DNA of 64,000 bases from Neckera pumila. Its lineage: Eukaryota; Streptophyta; Bryopsida; Hypnales; Neckeraceae. Location: the NCBI GenBank assembly GCA_963969595.1, contig OZ018409.1, positions 436,501-500,500 on the forward strand, read 5' to 3'. Positions 1 through 12,752 of this stretch are shown piece by piece (the first letter of the stretch is position 1; each line of letters opens with the position of its first letter). The position numbers and the translations under genes were made by a program. The notes below the pieces were generated by a model. It did no database searches. It worked only from the letters and a program-made list of their open reading frames with translations, and was not told the DNA's origin.

Positions 1-2046
1 TCCAGCGCCTCCACAACCATCCTCCCTGCCACTCCTCACTTCTCACGAAAATTTTAAACTAGAAGGTGGCACGCGTCATTCTTAAGCCTGGATTTTGCCC
101 TACAAGTGTGCGCCAAATTCTACCACAAGTCGCAAATCTCTTTGCAAATGACGCAACTCAGCTTACAAGCTCGACGTAAGGTTAGTCCTTGTGACCTCTC
201 CTAAACGAAATTCTCAAATTGGAAAGATGTGTCCCGAGGAATTCGGGAAACCCTGTGTCCACCGCAACGCATTTCGAACAGCCTAATTCCACTTAATCCT
301 TCAACGCAATTGATTCCCTCCACTCCCCATCCTCACCAAAGAAACCAAAAATCTCGAAACCAAACTCAACAGTACAAAGAGAATGCAAAAACAAAAACGG
401 TGTTACTACCCCCAAAGACAAAACGAACGCGATGGATCTCCTTTCCAGACTACACTGGTCGATCTCCCCACCTCCAACTACAACAACGGTTCGCGAATTC
501 TAGCGCCAGTTGCAAGCCACGGACTCTCGCGGGTGAGACTTATGCTCAAAACTGTGGCGGGATCCAGGCTGCGCTAACTTCGAGGACGGCGTGAAATTTA
601 TCCCTAGTCTTTGGTGCCCGCGACGCTTTGGCAGCCATCGTTCATGCAGTCTGAAATATGAAATTCTCGAGGCTCCACGAGTTTCGCTACAAGCATTCAA
701 ACCCATCGGGGCTCAGGAGTTGAACCCCCCCGAATTGGGAAAACTCAGAAGTCGAACCAATTCTAACTGTGCCTGGCAGGTGCAAATCCACAGAAGTGGT
801 AAATAAAACTAGTTGTACGACTCGTGGCGGATCTCTCTATGCATACGGTACACCTTCGGAATCACTACGGCCGAGCAGAGTAAAAGGGCTGGTTTTGAGG
901 GGACGATCAGGAGAGAAACGTACCCGAGCAATGAAGAAACACACCCAGAGTTGCAGAAAATTAGTAAGGTGGGGACCGAGCAGGCGCAACACTGAACCAG
1001 AGAGAATCGAGCACTTCCAACTGTTCCAAGGGAGCGCGCGGAGGCCAGTGGCCATGGAAAACGCTAAGTTAAAGGCCGGGAGTCACTCTAATTCTTCAAC
1101 AGGTGTGCCTCGTGGAGAGCCTAACCTCCCCCGAAACTTGCCTGCCTGCCTGCCTGCCTGCCTGCTACTTGAGGGCGCAATTGCGACACTGGCAGCGACC
1201 TTGACTGGGCAAGCACTTCCATGAATGGTCAACTTCGCTTTCGGTGGCAAGATCGAGATCATCGTCTCCACAGACGCAGAGCTGCGTTCAGTTGTTGAAA
1301 ATGACCACCAACTACTTAACTGAAGTTAAGCCAATCGGTCAAAAACCTGCCGGCAGTGACGGGCCTCAACGTTTGTGTAGCAAAACTCTTCCGTCACAGT
1401 ACCGGTTCTGTACCAGCTCCTGCCTGTGGTGGCCGGTGACCTGATGAAGTCGGTTGAAATTACTGTATTTAAGTCGCAATCTGCCAATTGAATTGGCCGC
1501 TGGGGCACGTCCACGTGGTCACCCCTAACACCACTTTTCTTTGACTTCCTCATGCAAAGTAAGTTGAAAACACCTTATGGAGCTTACAAGTGTGAGATAC
1601 AGCGCCACCAAAATCAGGTCCACGAGTATTTTAAACAATACGCTGCCAAAAACAAAGGTACCTCGTGGGCAAGGCCCACGTAACTGCAGCCATTCCTAGG
1701 CCAATTTTCAGAAGGAAATACACGAGTCATCAATGCCATGATCAGAATTGCTGGGCCGCAGAATAAATTTACATCTCGAAATCAGTGACGACTGTGACTG
1801 TCTAAGCCTATGAATCACCTTTGCTAACTTGTGGGTTATGACCACCCATCCTCTTCGGAGACGCTTGGAAATACCAATGCATCATCATTCTCCGTGCAGA
1901 AGCGACACCGTTCAGTTCTTTCCACTGAACTCATGGATTCTAAAGCCCACTTCAGGGAATTTTTACCTTTTGTGAAAAGATCTACCTTGACGTTTTGTGA
2001 GGTGTAATCTCCCTGTCGATGTGGGCGTCGGGGAGCCCCGTCTAAA
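1..2046. other. No gene recognised; left flank
   Basis: No open frame here resembles a known protein or splices into a sensible model. The longest frames (229-594 and 769-1224) are low-complexity with unconvincing composition. The part next to 2047 is probably the 3' UTR and downstream flank of the minus-strand CPR5-like gene. A tetranucleotide microsatellite lies at 1139-1165. Confidence 0.5.
1139..1165. repeat. (TGCC)n microsatellite
   Basis: Nearly seven perfect tandem copies of TGCC. A simple repeat with no gene model over it. Confidence 0.95.
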
Positions 2047-5000
2047 CTAAAGAGAAATGCTAGTTTTCCTCAGAAACGACTCTACTGGCGAGAATGCCAG
2101 GTTCCACAGATTCGAAGCCAGCACCTCCACAATCTCTCGAGCGTGGGCGAATGGGAGAAGCCCCGCCAGAATCGGCAACACCAGCACGGCGGTTACATGA
2201 AACCAAAAGCGGCGCCACCACGGCCTCATGAAATACGGCTGTCGGTGACTTTTGCCGGTTGCACTTGGTGGCACTCCGTTGAGAATTCGATACAAGGCCG
2301 ACGTGAAGCACGTGGCTGATGTGTGCACGAGGCAGAATGTTTCCCACAGCAGCAGCCAATGGTACCCTGAGCCCCCCATACTGTCCACGGCGAATTTCCC
2401 TGCGAATCCGCATATACCGCCTAAGACCACGATGAGAATGGTTGCGGGCATCGCCTGACTGTTGCTAGTCACGCTCTTCCGAAGCAGAGATGCCGCCACC
2501 ACAGAGATGATCCCCAGCCCCAAGAACATCCGGCTTGCCACCGTGACCTCACAGGCGAACATGTGGAGCTGTGAAATCATATGGTTGAGGGAGTTCACAA
2601 CCGTGTTAAATCCTGGAACATACGAGTTGCTCGGCTCCTACAAGGAAATCAGAACATATGTTAACATTATCTTCTTGGGAGAAAGAAAGCTTGTTCTCAG
2701 ATGATGTGACACTTCATGGATTCAACAGCTGTCATTGTCAACGCTGACACATCTGGCAAATACTAATTGCAAACATGACCAGACCAAGTATCTTCCGGAG
2801 GCCAGAACCCACACCTTAATCATCTCCTTGACAGGTTTGCAAACAAATGAGTACCAAGTCAATCGCAGTCCTCATGAGGTCAAAGACACGAATAGGTGAG
2901 GGACTGGGGTTCACAACATGAGAAAACGAAAACGGTCGGATTTAAGATCCACCGTACCGACTGAGCTCCAAACAGGGAATGAAAATCAACCAGAAGGCAC
3001 AGATCCATCATATCAAATAATGGCGTAACATATCAAATAATGGCGTAAATCGATAAAGCTGAAAATTCGAACAAATAGTTGTTCCCAGACTTAATGCTGG
3101 AACAAATTAGGTCTGGAAAAGTAACTGCACGGGTTTCCCGATACTTACATAGAGAGTGGGTTGACAAACAGAGACCACGTCCACCAAGCGCTCGTAGGAA
3201 TATTTCCAGGCACCAAAGAAGAGGGCGCAGAGCATCACGCACAACCCTGCCACCATTTCATCAGCACATCTCTTTGCGAGGACTGTGTACGCAGCTGTCA
3301 GCTTCCGTTCCTGAAATTCCGCCTCTTTGAATTCTGCCCTGTTCCGACCCAGATCCACATTCTCTCTCATCAGACTGTTGGATTCAGAAGACAAGTGCAA
3401 GCTGGCCTCCTTCAAGCTGAGGTCACGGAACTTGTAGGCAAGCTCCATCTTCCTCAGATGCATCTCCTGTTCCATAAGCACCATCTTCTGCTGCTTGTAG
3501 TGCGTCTCCCCTCCATAGTGCGAAACACTTGACTCAGATGCAGCCACGAGCTGACCCGGCGGAGTAATCCCGAACGGCTCCAAGGCGAGGTCCAGGTCTC
3601 CACAATCAAGAGAGTTACCCTCTTGCTTTCTGCCGACTTGCTCGCTTGCCGATGGAGAACCCACACCCTCTGCCACACCTAAATTTGCAAGTTGCTCTAA
3701 GCCACCCCTCCCCCATCTACTTCTTACACCATTTTGGAGGTCCCGGGACCCTCCATTACCCGAACCTTTCTCTGACAGCCCTTCAGATGAGTGACGTCGC
3801 AGGGGCGAGCTCACATCGTCGAATTCTCCAAACTCTTCTTGGTCAACGTGGCTAGAATTTTCACCATCACAACCACTGCCTGTAGCGTGTCGTAACGGGG
3901 TGGTGCCTCCGAGCCTACTGTGAGTCGCTGTGCCGGGTCTTTTCGCTGAGAAAGTCAGCCTACTTAACTGCTCTGCAAGATCTGATTCAGAGTCAGGATC
4001 CACCCGACGCTGCAGAAGAGAGTCCGATTCAAACACTGGGTCCAAGTAAGCAGCCCTGGAAGAACTTGTCAAGCCGCTATTGTCATTCTCTTCGTCGTCC
4101 GCCCGTCTATAATGTCTTCTAGATGACCCTTCAGAACGCCGTTGGGAGAAACCACCACTGCGGTTTGAAAAAGGAACTGGTGCAGGATTTCTGCCGGAAG
4201 CGTTTCGAACACTTCCAAGAAGTCGGTATGTACTCCTGAAAGACTGCTTGAACTGCTCCACAAAACCTGGGCATTCGTTGCCCATCACCTGCATATGAGC
4301 GAAATGATTTCATGAGTACTATAAAATGAGACCGACTGTATTTTAATAGAACCATAACCAAAGCTCAGCATCATCCAAGGGACTCATTCTCAACACTCTA
4401 CAGGAGTGCTGCTCTAAGTCTCAGAAGATACTTAAAACGGTCATTGTTGCCTGGCAATGCGAGTCGTCATCACCTAAGCTGAGGACACCCAAGAGACATA
4501 TAGGAACCTGAGCACGAACGTCTTACCGGTGAAAGGGATTCGGTCATTGCGGCCTCGAGGAGCTGAACAGAACAGCAATCAGTATGTTAGAACATGCACT
4601 ATCAGCACAGTGCCAGGTCATTCACTAACTATGAATTGGTTTGGAATATTAAAAAATCCCGGATCTATCTAACCTGGGAAGGAACGTCAAAATTCCTTGA
4701 TCCCATCTGGACCACCAGGCAACAAAGGAAAAATAATGCAAACGCGTCAAAGGTGTATGTTCGGCGTTTTGCACGTCCACACCTTAGATAGCTCATCAGC
4801 CGTTCGAGGCGCCCTTTCACCATACCCTTGCTGCAGCGCCTGCTGATGAATCATGATCAAAATTTCAATGTGAGAAATACACCCCGTCACCAAAATCATG
4901 TCTTAGCTTTAAATGTAAAGTACGCTATTAAGTACTCCGTATAAAAAGTCACACCCAAAGCTGATCTGTTGATAAGCTGGACTCTAAATGAATATGATAG

Positions 5001-6809
5001 TTTAGGAATTTCACAGAAAAGCACTCATTCAATGTTTCAAGGAAAAGGAAAGTTTTCCCACCTCAGCCATGACAGTCGCAATCGCCATTCCGAGGGGTGT
5101 TGACAAACTTCCGGCTTTCACAGTGGGGTAACAAACGTCCGTGTTCGACGACGAGCGGGCAGTCATTGAAAAGCCAGTGGCGGAAGGGCAGGGGTAATCC
5201 ATAGCACCCTCACTTAAAACTGACTGTTTCGCCTTTTCGAGAGGCCGCAACCGACCTTTCTTTCTCCAAATCAATGTCGCGGCAGCACCAAGACATGCGG
5301 CCAGCTTCAAAGCATCCAGTAAATTTTGCGACCTTTGTGTGAAACTAGGGGCCTCTGTGGGCACTTCCAGGCCACCACCATCCTCGTCACAACCACTGCC
5401 CATCTCCAAACAAAATATCAGAATCTCTATGTCCAAAAATGCGGATAAATTTACATCAGCTTTCTAGGCGCGTATCAAAGCATCAGGTGAAGCATAGCTG
5501 ATGAGCGGCACACATAACGGATACAGCAAACATTGATGGTGATTGCTCAAAGAAGAAATTCATTAGACTCGTTAAGCATCAAAGGGATAACCCAAAATTT
5601 ACAGTACGTTTACTTCGTGGACACAATTCGTGAAGGCTCTTACAAAGTCTCGGTATCAATGATGTTCCAAATTCCGCTAACCCTGGATTATATGATCAAC
5701 AATATAAACAGCTAGTACAGCTGAGAACCAGAATGCAAACTTCTCAATACTACCTCGTTTGGATGTATATTTTGCGTGGATTTCAAATAAAATATTACGC
5801 CCTTAGACATGAGCTCATAAGACGAGCTGCACATTTACAATTCCAAATTCAGAGTTCCTTCGCTAGTCCACTGTGATACTGATCGGAACTGAACAACAGA
5901 CCACATCCAATATGAATGTCCAATTTCACTTCCTCACCTGCTTTGAAAAGATTGCAAGTCGCCAGAGACACTAGAAATGTCATTTCCCCATTTCGAACTC
6001 GACCTCCGGACACCTGGTGCGCCTTGAGTGTCTCCTGGTTGTCGGTTGTCTTCCGAAGAGATCTCAGAAAAGGACATCCCAGGTGAAGTGGAAGCACCAG
6101 ATGCCGCTGATTCTGCTCCAGATCCTTCCTCTTCTGACAAAGCAGCAGCTTTCAAATTTTGGCTCTCATCTGAAGAACGTTCCTGAGCCATCCCAACACT
6201 CGTTTCTTCCATGGCTAACCCTAAACCCTCGACCCCGTCCGAATTCTCTTCGGACCTCCCTGAATTTTCGATTGGAACAGAGCCCACCGACAATGGATCG
6301 AAGGCACCCATACTGTCGTCAGCCAGAAGAAGCGCACTATTCAGCTCTCCATCGCTCTTGTCGAGATCCGTGCTAATCGGCGATTGCTCCGAGCCCGAGG
6401 TTTGCGAGGGTTTAAGGGCAAAGGAAGCAGCTGCATCAGGTGCAGGTGCAGGTGCAGGGGCTTCTTCTTGCGACGCTAAACAATCCAACCACCTCTCAAT
6501 AGCATTCCCCGTTTCACTACCGCGGATGCACCGCGTGAGCTCGTCCAACTCCAGCACCTGCTCGTTCCATGCGGACACTACCACGTCTGGCAAACCCGAA
6601 TCCTCTTCCCTCCCCGAATTCCTAATCTCGACTTCTCCTCGCTCTGGAGCTCCGTCCTCTGTTCCAGATTTTAGGTCAAGGTGGTGGGAACGTTGCCACC
6701 CAATCTGAAGCTCGACGTCAGGGTTGGAAGCATGCGAAAAAACACTACGATCAGCAAGCACAAGCCAAACGACGAGGAACGACACGACTAAGTGATGCTG
6801 CCGCTGCAT
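2047..6809 (-). CDS. CPR5: CPR5-like membrane nucleoporin with N-terminal extension
   Basis: Five exons: 6809-5938, 5395-5062, 4562-4527, 4288-3149 and 2637-2047. All introns are GT-AG and the phases close, giving about 990 residues. The C-terminal half matches plant CPR5, a membrane nucleoporin that gates nuclear transport of immune and cell-cycle regulators. It has an Asn-Ser-rich middle, a coiled coil (about residues 715-785) and five membrane helices, with CPR5-like stretches such as the MPATILIVVLGGICGFAGKF helix, GGSGYHW and GLLPFA. Exon 1 (291 codons) is not part of Arabidopsis CPR5 (about 560 residues, recalled). It starts with a signal-peptide-like MQRQHHLVVSFLVVWLVLAD, is acidic, and has a short Ala-Pro repeat. 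Exon 2 adds another hydrophobic segment (ALKLAACLGAAATLIW). Exon 3 is only 12 codons. The start is the only good ATG at the head of exon 1. A separate transcript starting near exon 2 cannot be excluded. Confidence 0.83.
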
Positions 6810-7448
6810 CTTTCTTCCTGATAATTCGAAACCGCCCCAACAGCTGCCACCTCGGGAAAGGACGAGCGCAAGGGTTGTCCCTCATCCTTAAGTTACGTAC
6901 GCGACTATTGAAGACGCACCAGCACAGCACAGCACCATCGCCGTGGGGGCCACCATGGCGCAACAATCCTCACTCACTTGGGACCGTCACACTAACTGAG
7001 CTTCAGACACGCAATTACGAAGAAGAGGGCAACGGCAACACAGCACCAAAACACTAGAGAAAACGCTAAGTTACGTCGACTTCTAATAACTTAAAAGCTT
7101 GAGCTAATTGCGAATCCGTGCAAACCAACGAGACTCTCATCGGTCATGTCTGTCTGTCTGTCTGTCTGTGATGAACATAATCATATTCTGTGCATTGAAG
7201 AAGGGAAGGGAAGGGAAGCTTGGAAACAAAGGCAGGCGCGAATCCGAAGCTCAAGCTTGCGGGCAACCCGTCTTCCAGCACTCTCACAATTTCCAAGTGT
7301 GTGAGAACAGGAAGGATTTCCAACTGCAGAAGCGCTAACCAAAGTCCGTACTCCGTATTTGGGACAATGAACGGAGTGTGTCAGGGTAATTGATGTTTCA
7401 GTTGTGCAAATAATTTCTCATTCATCCAAAGTAAAATTTGAATCTTAA
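6810..7448. promoter_or_regulatory. Upstream flank of the CPR5-like gene
   Basis: This 640-bp stretch lies just before the CPR5-like start codon and should hold its promoter and 5' UTR. It carries a (TCTG)n run at about 7147-7169 and an AGGGA-type purine run at 7201-7218. No confident TATA box or gene was seen. Confidence 0.4.
7147..7169. repeat. (TCTG)n microsatellite
   Basis: Five to six tandem TCTG units in the upstream flank of the CPR5-like gene. Confidence 0.9.
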
Positions 7449-7479
7449 CCTCTAAAGTCCCAAAGCAGGGTTTTTATTT

Positions 7480-7680
7480 TTTATTATTTTTTGAAAAGTG
7501 TCAAAGTGGCGATATAAAATTTTGTAATGGTGCTTCAATATTTCAACATTCATCCATATCAGATAGAAAATATCACATTAGCACATATCACATGTCTATA
7601 ATTTGGTTTTCATCCACAATCTAGAGATTTCATCCATTCTTTTACTCTTTGAATTGTTTTTGGCAATTTCATCCAAGTTT
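7480..7680. repeat. Dispersed repeat shared with 47.2-47.75 kb
   Basis: This AT-rich segment aligns with 47215-47340 plus 47672-47740. Shared landmarks are TTTCAACATTCATCCA, GATAGAAAATATCA and ATCTACAATCTAGCGATTTC-like text. The 47-kb copy is split by a 327-bp element, so this copy is the uninterrupted (empty) version. TTAACCTCTAAAGTCCC at 7445-7461 also resembles the end of the TTAA-flanked family. Confidence 0.6.
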
Positions 7681-8003
7681 TTTGCCATTTTTTTTACCAT
7701 TGTTTAGTCAAATTATTTTTTCTAGTGCAATCTAGCACCAAAAATCCAAAAAAAAGAGACCTAGTCCCAAGAGTTTCTTTAGGGCCAAGGTGAACCAATC
7801 CCCTCGCTCGCCTCAAGAAAAATTCTAAAAAAATTATTTTATACAAATGATAAAATTTGCAAATTTTGAATTCATACTTGCGATTAGAGGCCCCAAATTA
7901 GCTAGTAGGGGTATATAAGGTAAATGGATCAATCACAAAATAGTTTGTTATTTTTACATGCATGCCTAGAATGACTAGGGGGGGCCAAGCAAGGGGATAA
8001 CGG

Positions 8004-8886
8004 TTCACCCCGATTTTCTTTGGAGGATCCTTGAAGTTTAGGGCATGTATCTATGATCTCAATTTTTGGCATGATCTTTTAAACTCTTTTTTAAGATAGG
8101 AAAAGTAATTCGCTTTCTAGAACTATCATTTTCATTGCAATTGGTGTTTTGGAACAAAATTTATGCCACAATAAATCCCAAATAGGCAAAGGTGGGCAAA
8201 AAAAAAATTTGAAATCATTTTTTAAAAATTTATTTATTATAGATTATATTTTTGTAGAATGATTTGATTCTTTCTATTTGGATGAGAATGTGAAAGTTAG
8301 GAAGCTTATTACTTCGCGGGCAATCTTAGAAAACTCTTGTGAAAATAATGTATAGAATTTGGTTTTAAATTGAATTTTAATAATTTTTCAAAAGAAAATT
8401 AGTGCACATATTTTAGTTTGCTTTTTAGAACAATCTCACTAATACTATTGGGATAGTGTGTTACAATTCCATCTTTGGAGCTATCAACAATGTAGTTTTT
8501 CCTTCTATCTCAAACCTACTTCAATTTTAATAATTTTTGGTAGAATGAAAAATTACAAAGCAGGAGGGGGGGGTGAATTTTTATCCTCCAAATTCTCAAT
8601 TTAATTTTTCAACATAATAACAAATTTAAATTCACAATCTATAGTACAAAAATTTTAAGTTAAGAGGATTCTAAGCCTTATAATTTAATTAGGCTAATAG
8701 AATAAAAAAAAAATTGTTTTCTTTACTTTAAACATTTATATCTTGTAATCAATATGATCAATGTTACTAAAAATTCTTCAAGATATTTTTATACTAGTGT
8801 AGTGCAACTGTACAAGATCCTATGATTGAATACATACAATGTTTTTTTAAATTGTTAACCAAAAAACGGCCTTGGAATTTTAGAAG
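8004..8886. mobile_element. Diverged copy of TTAA-flanked family A
   Basis: The interior lines up with the better copy at 15284-16207: GATAGGAAAAGTAATTCGCTTTC, then AATTGGTGTTTTGGAACAAAA, then a GGGCAATCTTAG-like block. The right end reads GGCCTTGG...TTAGAAGTTAA. The left end is degraded and its position is approximate. No coding capacity. Confidence 0.5.
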
Positions 8887-8890
8887 TTAA

Positions 8891-9898
8891 AAAATGAAGC
8901 AGTTATTGAGCAACCAACTGAGAATTTGGGCAAAATATGTACAAAGTAATTAACATCATATAATATGCAACTATAAAAAAATTTCAAACGCTATAATATT
9001 TCAATTCATGCAGTCAAGGTTTTTGAAATTTTTTCTATTTAATCCTATAATAGTCTATTGCAATTATGCATGGTTCAATTTTATATTAATTTATTTTTAA
9101 TTTTGGAAGAATGTACCCCCTCATGACTAAGGTACTCATTGAAATATTCCAATTATTAAACTAATTGGTGCATTTTTTATTTCTACATTTAACATTGAAG
9201 TCATCTATCACACCTTTTAGATTCGCATTATCTTTATAGAATTAGCAAATAACCTTCTTTTATGATCATGTTGATGAAATTGACTAAAATAACATATTTA
9301 TATAAAGCTACAGCTAAAAATGTGCAAAAGTACAAAAAAAGATTTAGATGTTAAAAGGTTAAATCCTAAAAGTCCCTAATAGGAATTGAAGGAAATATAG
9401 ATCTATAATTTTTTAGACAATTTCAATCACAGCCAACAAAGAATCTTAGACATAAAATATTTATTTTTATAAGTCTTTTTTCCCTTCTATCTTTATATGA
9501 AGTGATTCAAAATCTTATACAAAATTTATAGAAAAAGGAGTAACCATAATATTAACATCACTAAAAAATAGACCAAAATTCAATGCTTTTCAATACACTT
9601 GTATGTGATTTCATTCAATTCTTGTAGCTACCTCCAAAAGCCTTGACAACATATATAATCCATCCAATAGATGCAAGGACTCTTGAGGATTAATACTGAG
9701 GTACAATTGCCCCTTTACTATTCTTTATATAAAAAATTGAATATGGTTTATATCATTGAACTGAAAAACTTTTGTTGGATCTTGTTAATACTACAATCAG
9801 AAGCAAATTCCAAATTTTTATACAATACATTTTTTGGACACAACATGAATAAACTATGAAGTTTCAAAGTGTTGAAAATAAGTGCTCAAAATTGACAC
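8891..9898. other. AT-rich intergenic DNA, nothing recognised
   Basis: Very AT-rich sequence with no gene, RNA gene or complete repeat that I can support. Confidence 0.5.
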
Positions 9899-9900
9899 TA

Positions 9901-10224
9901 CACTAAAAACTATATTTAGTGTTAGCAACACTAATTACGAACCATGACACTAAATATCATTAAGCCTACTAAAGTAAGTAACATTAAATGTAATTTCTAA
10001 AACTACATATATTCTATGGTAAATCTGAAATCCAAAAATGTTTAAATTTAGTGTTAGATCGCAAGGAAAGACCAAGGAAGGGAAAGGCAGAAGGGAAGAG
10101 AAGGCAAAGGCGGTGCATTAAGTCTAGCACTACATTAATTACTCCAAAGTTCAGATTTAGTGTTAGGTAGGGTAGGTTAGTAATTACACTAAATGCAATC
10201 CAACACTAAATATAGTTTTTAGTG
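9901..10224. mobile_element. MITE, 324 bp, TA target duplication (copy 1)
   Basis: The ends are inverted repeats starting CACTAAAAACTATATTTAGT, identical for 23 bp. The element is flanked by TA on both sides (9899-9900, 10225-10226). It has no coding capacity. A second copy lies at 11730-12040 with the same interior, including an AAGGGAAGGGAAGAGAAGG-like purine block and several internal TTTAGTGTTAG motifs. TA flanks suggest mobilisation by a Tc1/mariner-type transposase. CACTA-type is less likely because 3-bp duplications do not match. Confidence 0.85.
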
Positions 10225-10433
10225 TAGTTTCTTATGAATAAAAGTGGACTATTAAAAGAAATTGCAAATGCTACAACAAAGCATTAATTATAAATTACAC
10301 CAATAAAACTGTAGCATCAACACAAGGAACATATTTGCATAATCAACCAATGAAATATTGGCATATGGCATTTGAGCCAAATGACTAATTCATTCAAGAG
10401 AGAATTTTCAAAGTTATAACTTTTATGCATTAA

Positions 10434-11356
10434 CCCCTAAAGGACCAACATGCGTTTTTTGGTTGTATAGAAATTTTGGGCAGGTACGTGTGACTAGAGA
10501 TATCCATATTTGAGGCTGAAATTTTAATAGAAGGTGGGGGCAAGGAATATCTTCATGTGTACCAAGTTTCATGACATTTTAAAATACGAGTCAAAAGTTG
10601 TGACCTGATATGTTACTTTTTTTCGTAACCAGGCAGTTTGGGCAGATAAAAAAAAATCAGTTTTTCCAGATTTTTTTTTTGAAATTGGTTCTCTACATTT
10701 ATATATACTTAAAAAGCTTTGAGTCACTCCATTTCAATCAATGAGTCAACAATTATGAGGGTTTTTGGTTTGCGGGCAGTTATGGAATCTCTACTCTAAA
10801 AAAAACTTCAAAGTCATTTATTTAACTCAATTTTCAATATTTTTGGAAAAAAATAAAATCTTAGGATGTAGATTGATTATTAAAACATTACAACCATTGG
10901 GATTGGCATTTTTAAATTCCATGATTAAATTTTTAACAATTTAGTATTTTGAGTCATTTTCTACTTCTTTCTACTTGCTATTTTTTTCCTATATGTTGTA
11001 CAATTCCAAATGATGTGAAATTTTTCATGCATATAGACAACTTGTTTAGGAAACTGAATTTAAAGAAGGACCACCATTATCGGCATTTTTTCATTGAAAA
11101 GTGAGCTTGCAAAGTGCAGCTGCCCGGTTTTTCGCAGGATTGAAAAAACGTTTTTCAAGACTTTGAATGCTTATATCTTATGATCCACACGGTGGAATTT
11201 TCTGAAATTTTTACCGCATGTTTTCAAAATATTGTACTACAGGATCCTACGGTTACATGTGTCAAAAATTATTTTTTTCCAAAAATTTGGTAGTTGTATT
11301 AGAAAGGGCAGTTTTGGAGCGTTTTTGGTGATTACATAGTCGTGAAACTTTAGGGA
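10434..11356. mobile_element. TTAA-flanked element, family B (copy 1)
   Basis: The left end is TTAA|CCCCTAAAGGACCAAC. The right end is diverged, CTTTAGGGA|TTGA. The interior matches the copy at 30081-31002, for example TGTACAATTCCAAATGAT, GCGGGCAGTTAT and TTTTTGGTGA near the right end. About 920 bp and no open frame of note. Superfamily assignment is by target site only. Confidence 0.7.
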
Positions 11357-11729
11357 TTGAGAGCTACTTTTTGGTTGTTTTGAGGTCAATCACCAATTTC
11401 ACCTAATTCTAGATTTCAAATAAAAGTGAGTCTATGAAAAAAACATCAAGTAGATCAATTTGGAAACCTCAAAATGCAAATAAATTATAATTTTAGGGTT
11501 CTGGACTATTGAGACCCCAATCCCTAAAATAAACTACATCTTGTTTGAACTTCTTTAGATACTAGCACCAAAAGCATTCTACCTACACAACGGTGTACTT
11601 CCCTAATATTTCATTTTCTTTCTAGAGTCATATTATTTAGGCTTTTATAGGGTCTTGATTACATTACAATAATGGCAAAAAGAAGTATGTACAACCATGA
11701 CTTCAAAACTCTAATTTTGAGCCTCACTA

Positions 11730-12040
11730 CACTAAAAACTATATTTAGTGTTAGCAACACTATTTATGAACCATGACACTAAATATCATTAAGCCTATTA
11801 AAGTAACATTAAATGTAATTTCTAACACTAAATATATTCTATGGTAAATTTGAAATCCGAAAATGTTTACATTTAGTGTTAGATTGCAAGGGAAGACCAG
11901 GGAAGGGGAAGGTAGAATGGAAGAGAAGGTAAAGACGGCACATTAAGTCTAACACTACACTAATTACTCCAAAGTTTAGATTTAGTGTTGGGTGAGTAAT
12001 TACACTAAATGCAATCCAACACTAAATATAGGTTTTAGTG
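11730..12040. mobile_element. MITE, 311 bp, TA target duplication (copy 2)
   Basis: Same family as 9901-10224, flanked by TA at 11728-11729 and 12041-12042. The right inverted repeat has one mismatch to the left. Differences from copy 1 are scattered substitutions and small indels, so the insertions are not very recent. Confidence 0.85.
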
Positions 12041-12042
12041 TA

Positions 12043-12752
12043 TTAGGATAAAACAGTGCAGTGAAGACTGAATAAAACAGAAGTTCAAAGTTACCATACA
12101 CAAAGCGTGACAACAAGTAACTACAGCAACAATCTGAGAGGTGAATTCCAAGTCACCGTGCACATTGACATCAAACCTAGGCAACTGGTGAAGCACAGAA
12201 CCAATAGATTGCTCACGACTTAGATTAGATCCGCATATGTGAGCCCTTTCATGTATTCAACAACTTTACCAGGATACATATCGAACAATGTTGACTGCTA
12301 TCCTCAATAATGTGGAGTTTGAGCAATCTAATAGTTACCGCATGAACTCATCCTAAATGCTGAAAGTTTCGTACTAACTCTATCCCTTCTTCTAATTGGA
12401 CACCGTCACATCTCTTCAATGGACACGATCCCAGTTGATTCTTTCAGATACGTCTGTAACTGAGGCTACAGAAAGAAAAACTTCCTTTAACATGAGCTGA
12501 CGGCTACAGATTGCTGCAACCTGATATTAAGGTGGCTCATTGTCGAACACTTCTTGTGAATCAGGATCCTACCTATAATGCAGCAGTAAGTTAGTCGTTT
12601 TAGAGAATAGTAGTAATTAGTCGCATCAATCTGATCATTTCTCAAACTCGCGGGCAAAAGTAATGTTTGAGGGATCAAGAAGACTCACGTGGACATGCTT
12701 ACCATAAAGTGAAAGAAGATCTTCATATCGTTGTTAGGCGCTCTGCAGAAAC
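12043..12752. other. Downstream flank of COX23-like gene
   Basis: Intergenic sequence that should include the 3' UTR of the minus-strand gene ending at 12753. No other gene seen. Confidence 0.4.

Noticed and set aside
769..1224. 151-codon plus-strand frame in the left flank
   Set aside because: It runs through the (TGCC)n repeat, is rich in Arg, Ser and Pro, and shows no domain or splice context.
6211..6708. 165-codon plus-strand frame
   Set aside because: Antisense to exon 1 of the CPR5-like gene, which splices in phase into a recognised protein.
9901..10224. Assignment of the 324-bp MITE to the CACTA superfamily
   Set aside because: It does begin CACTA, but the 3-bp flanks do not match in either copy, whereas TA is present on both sides of both copies.
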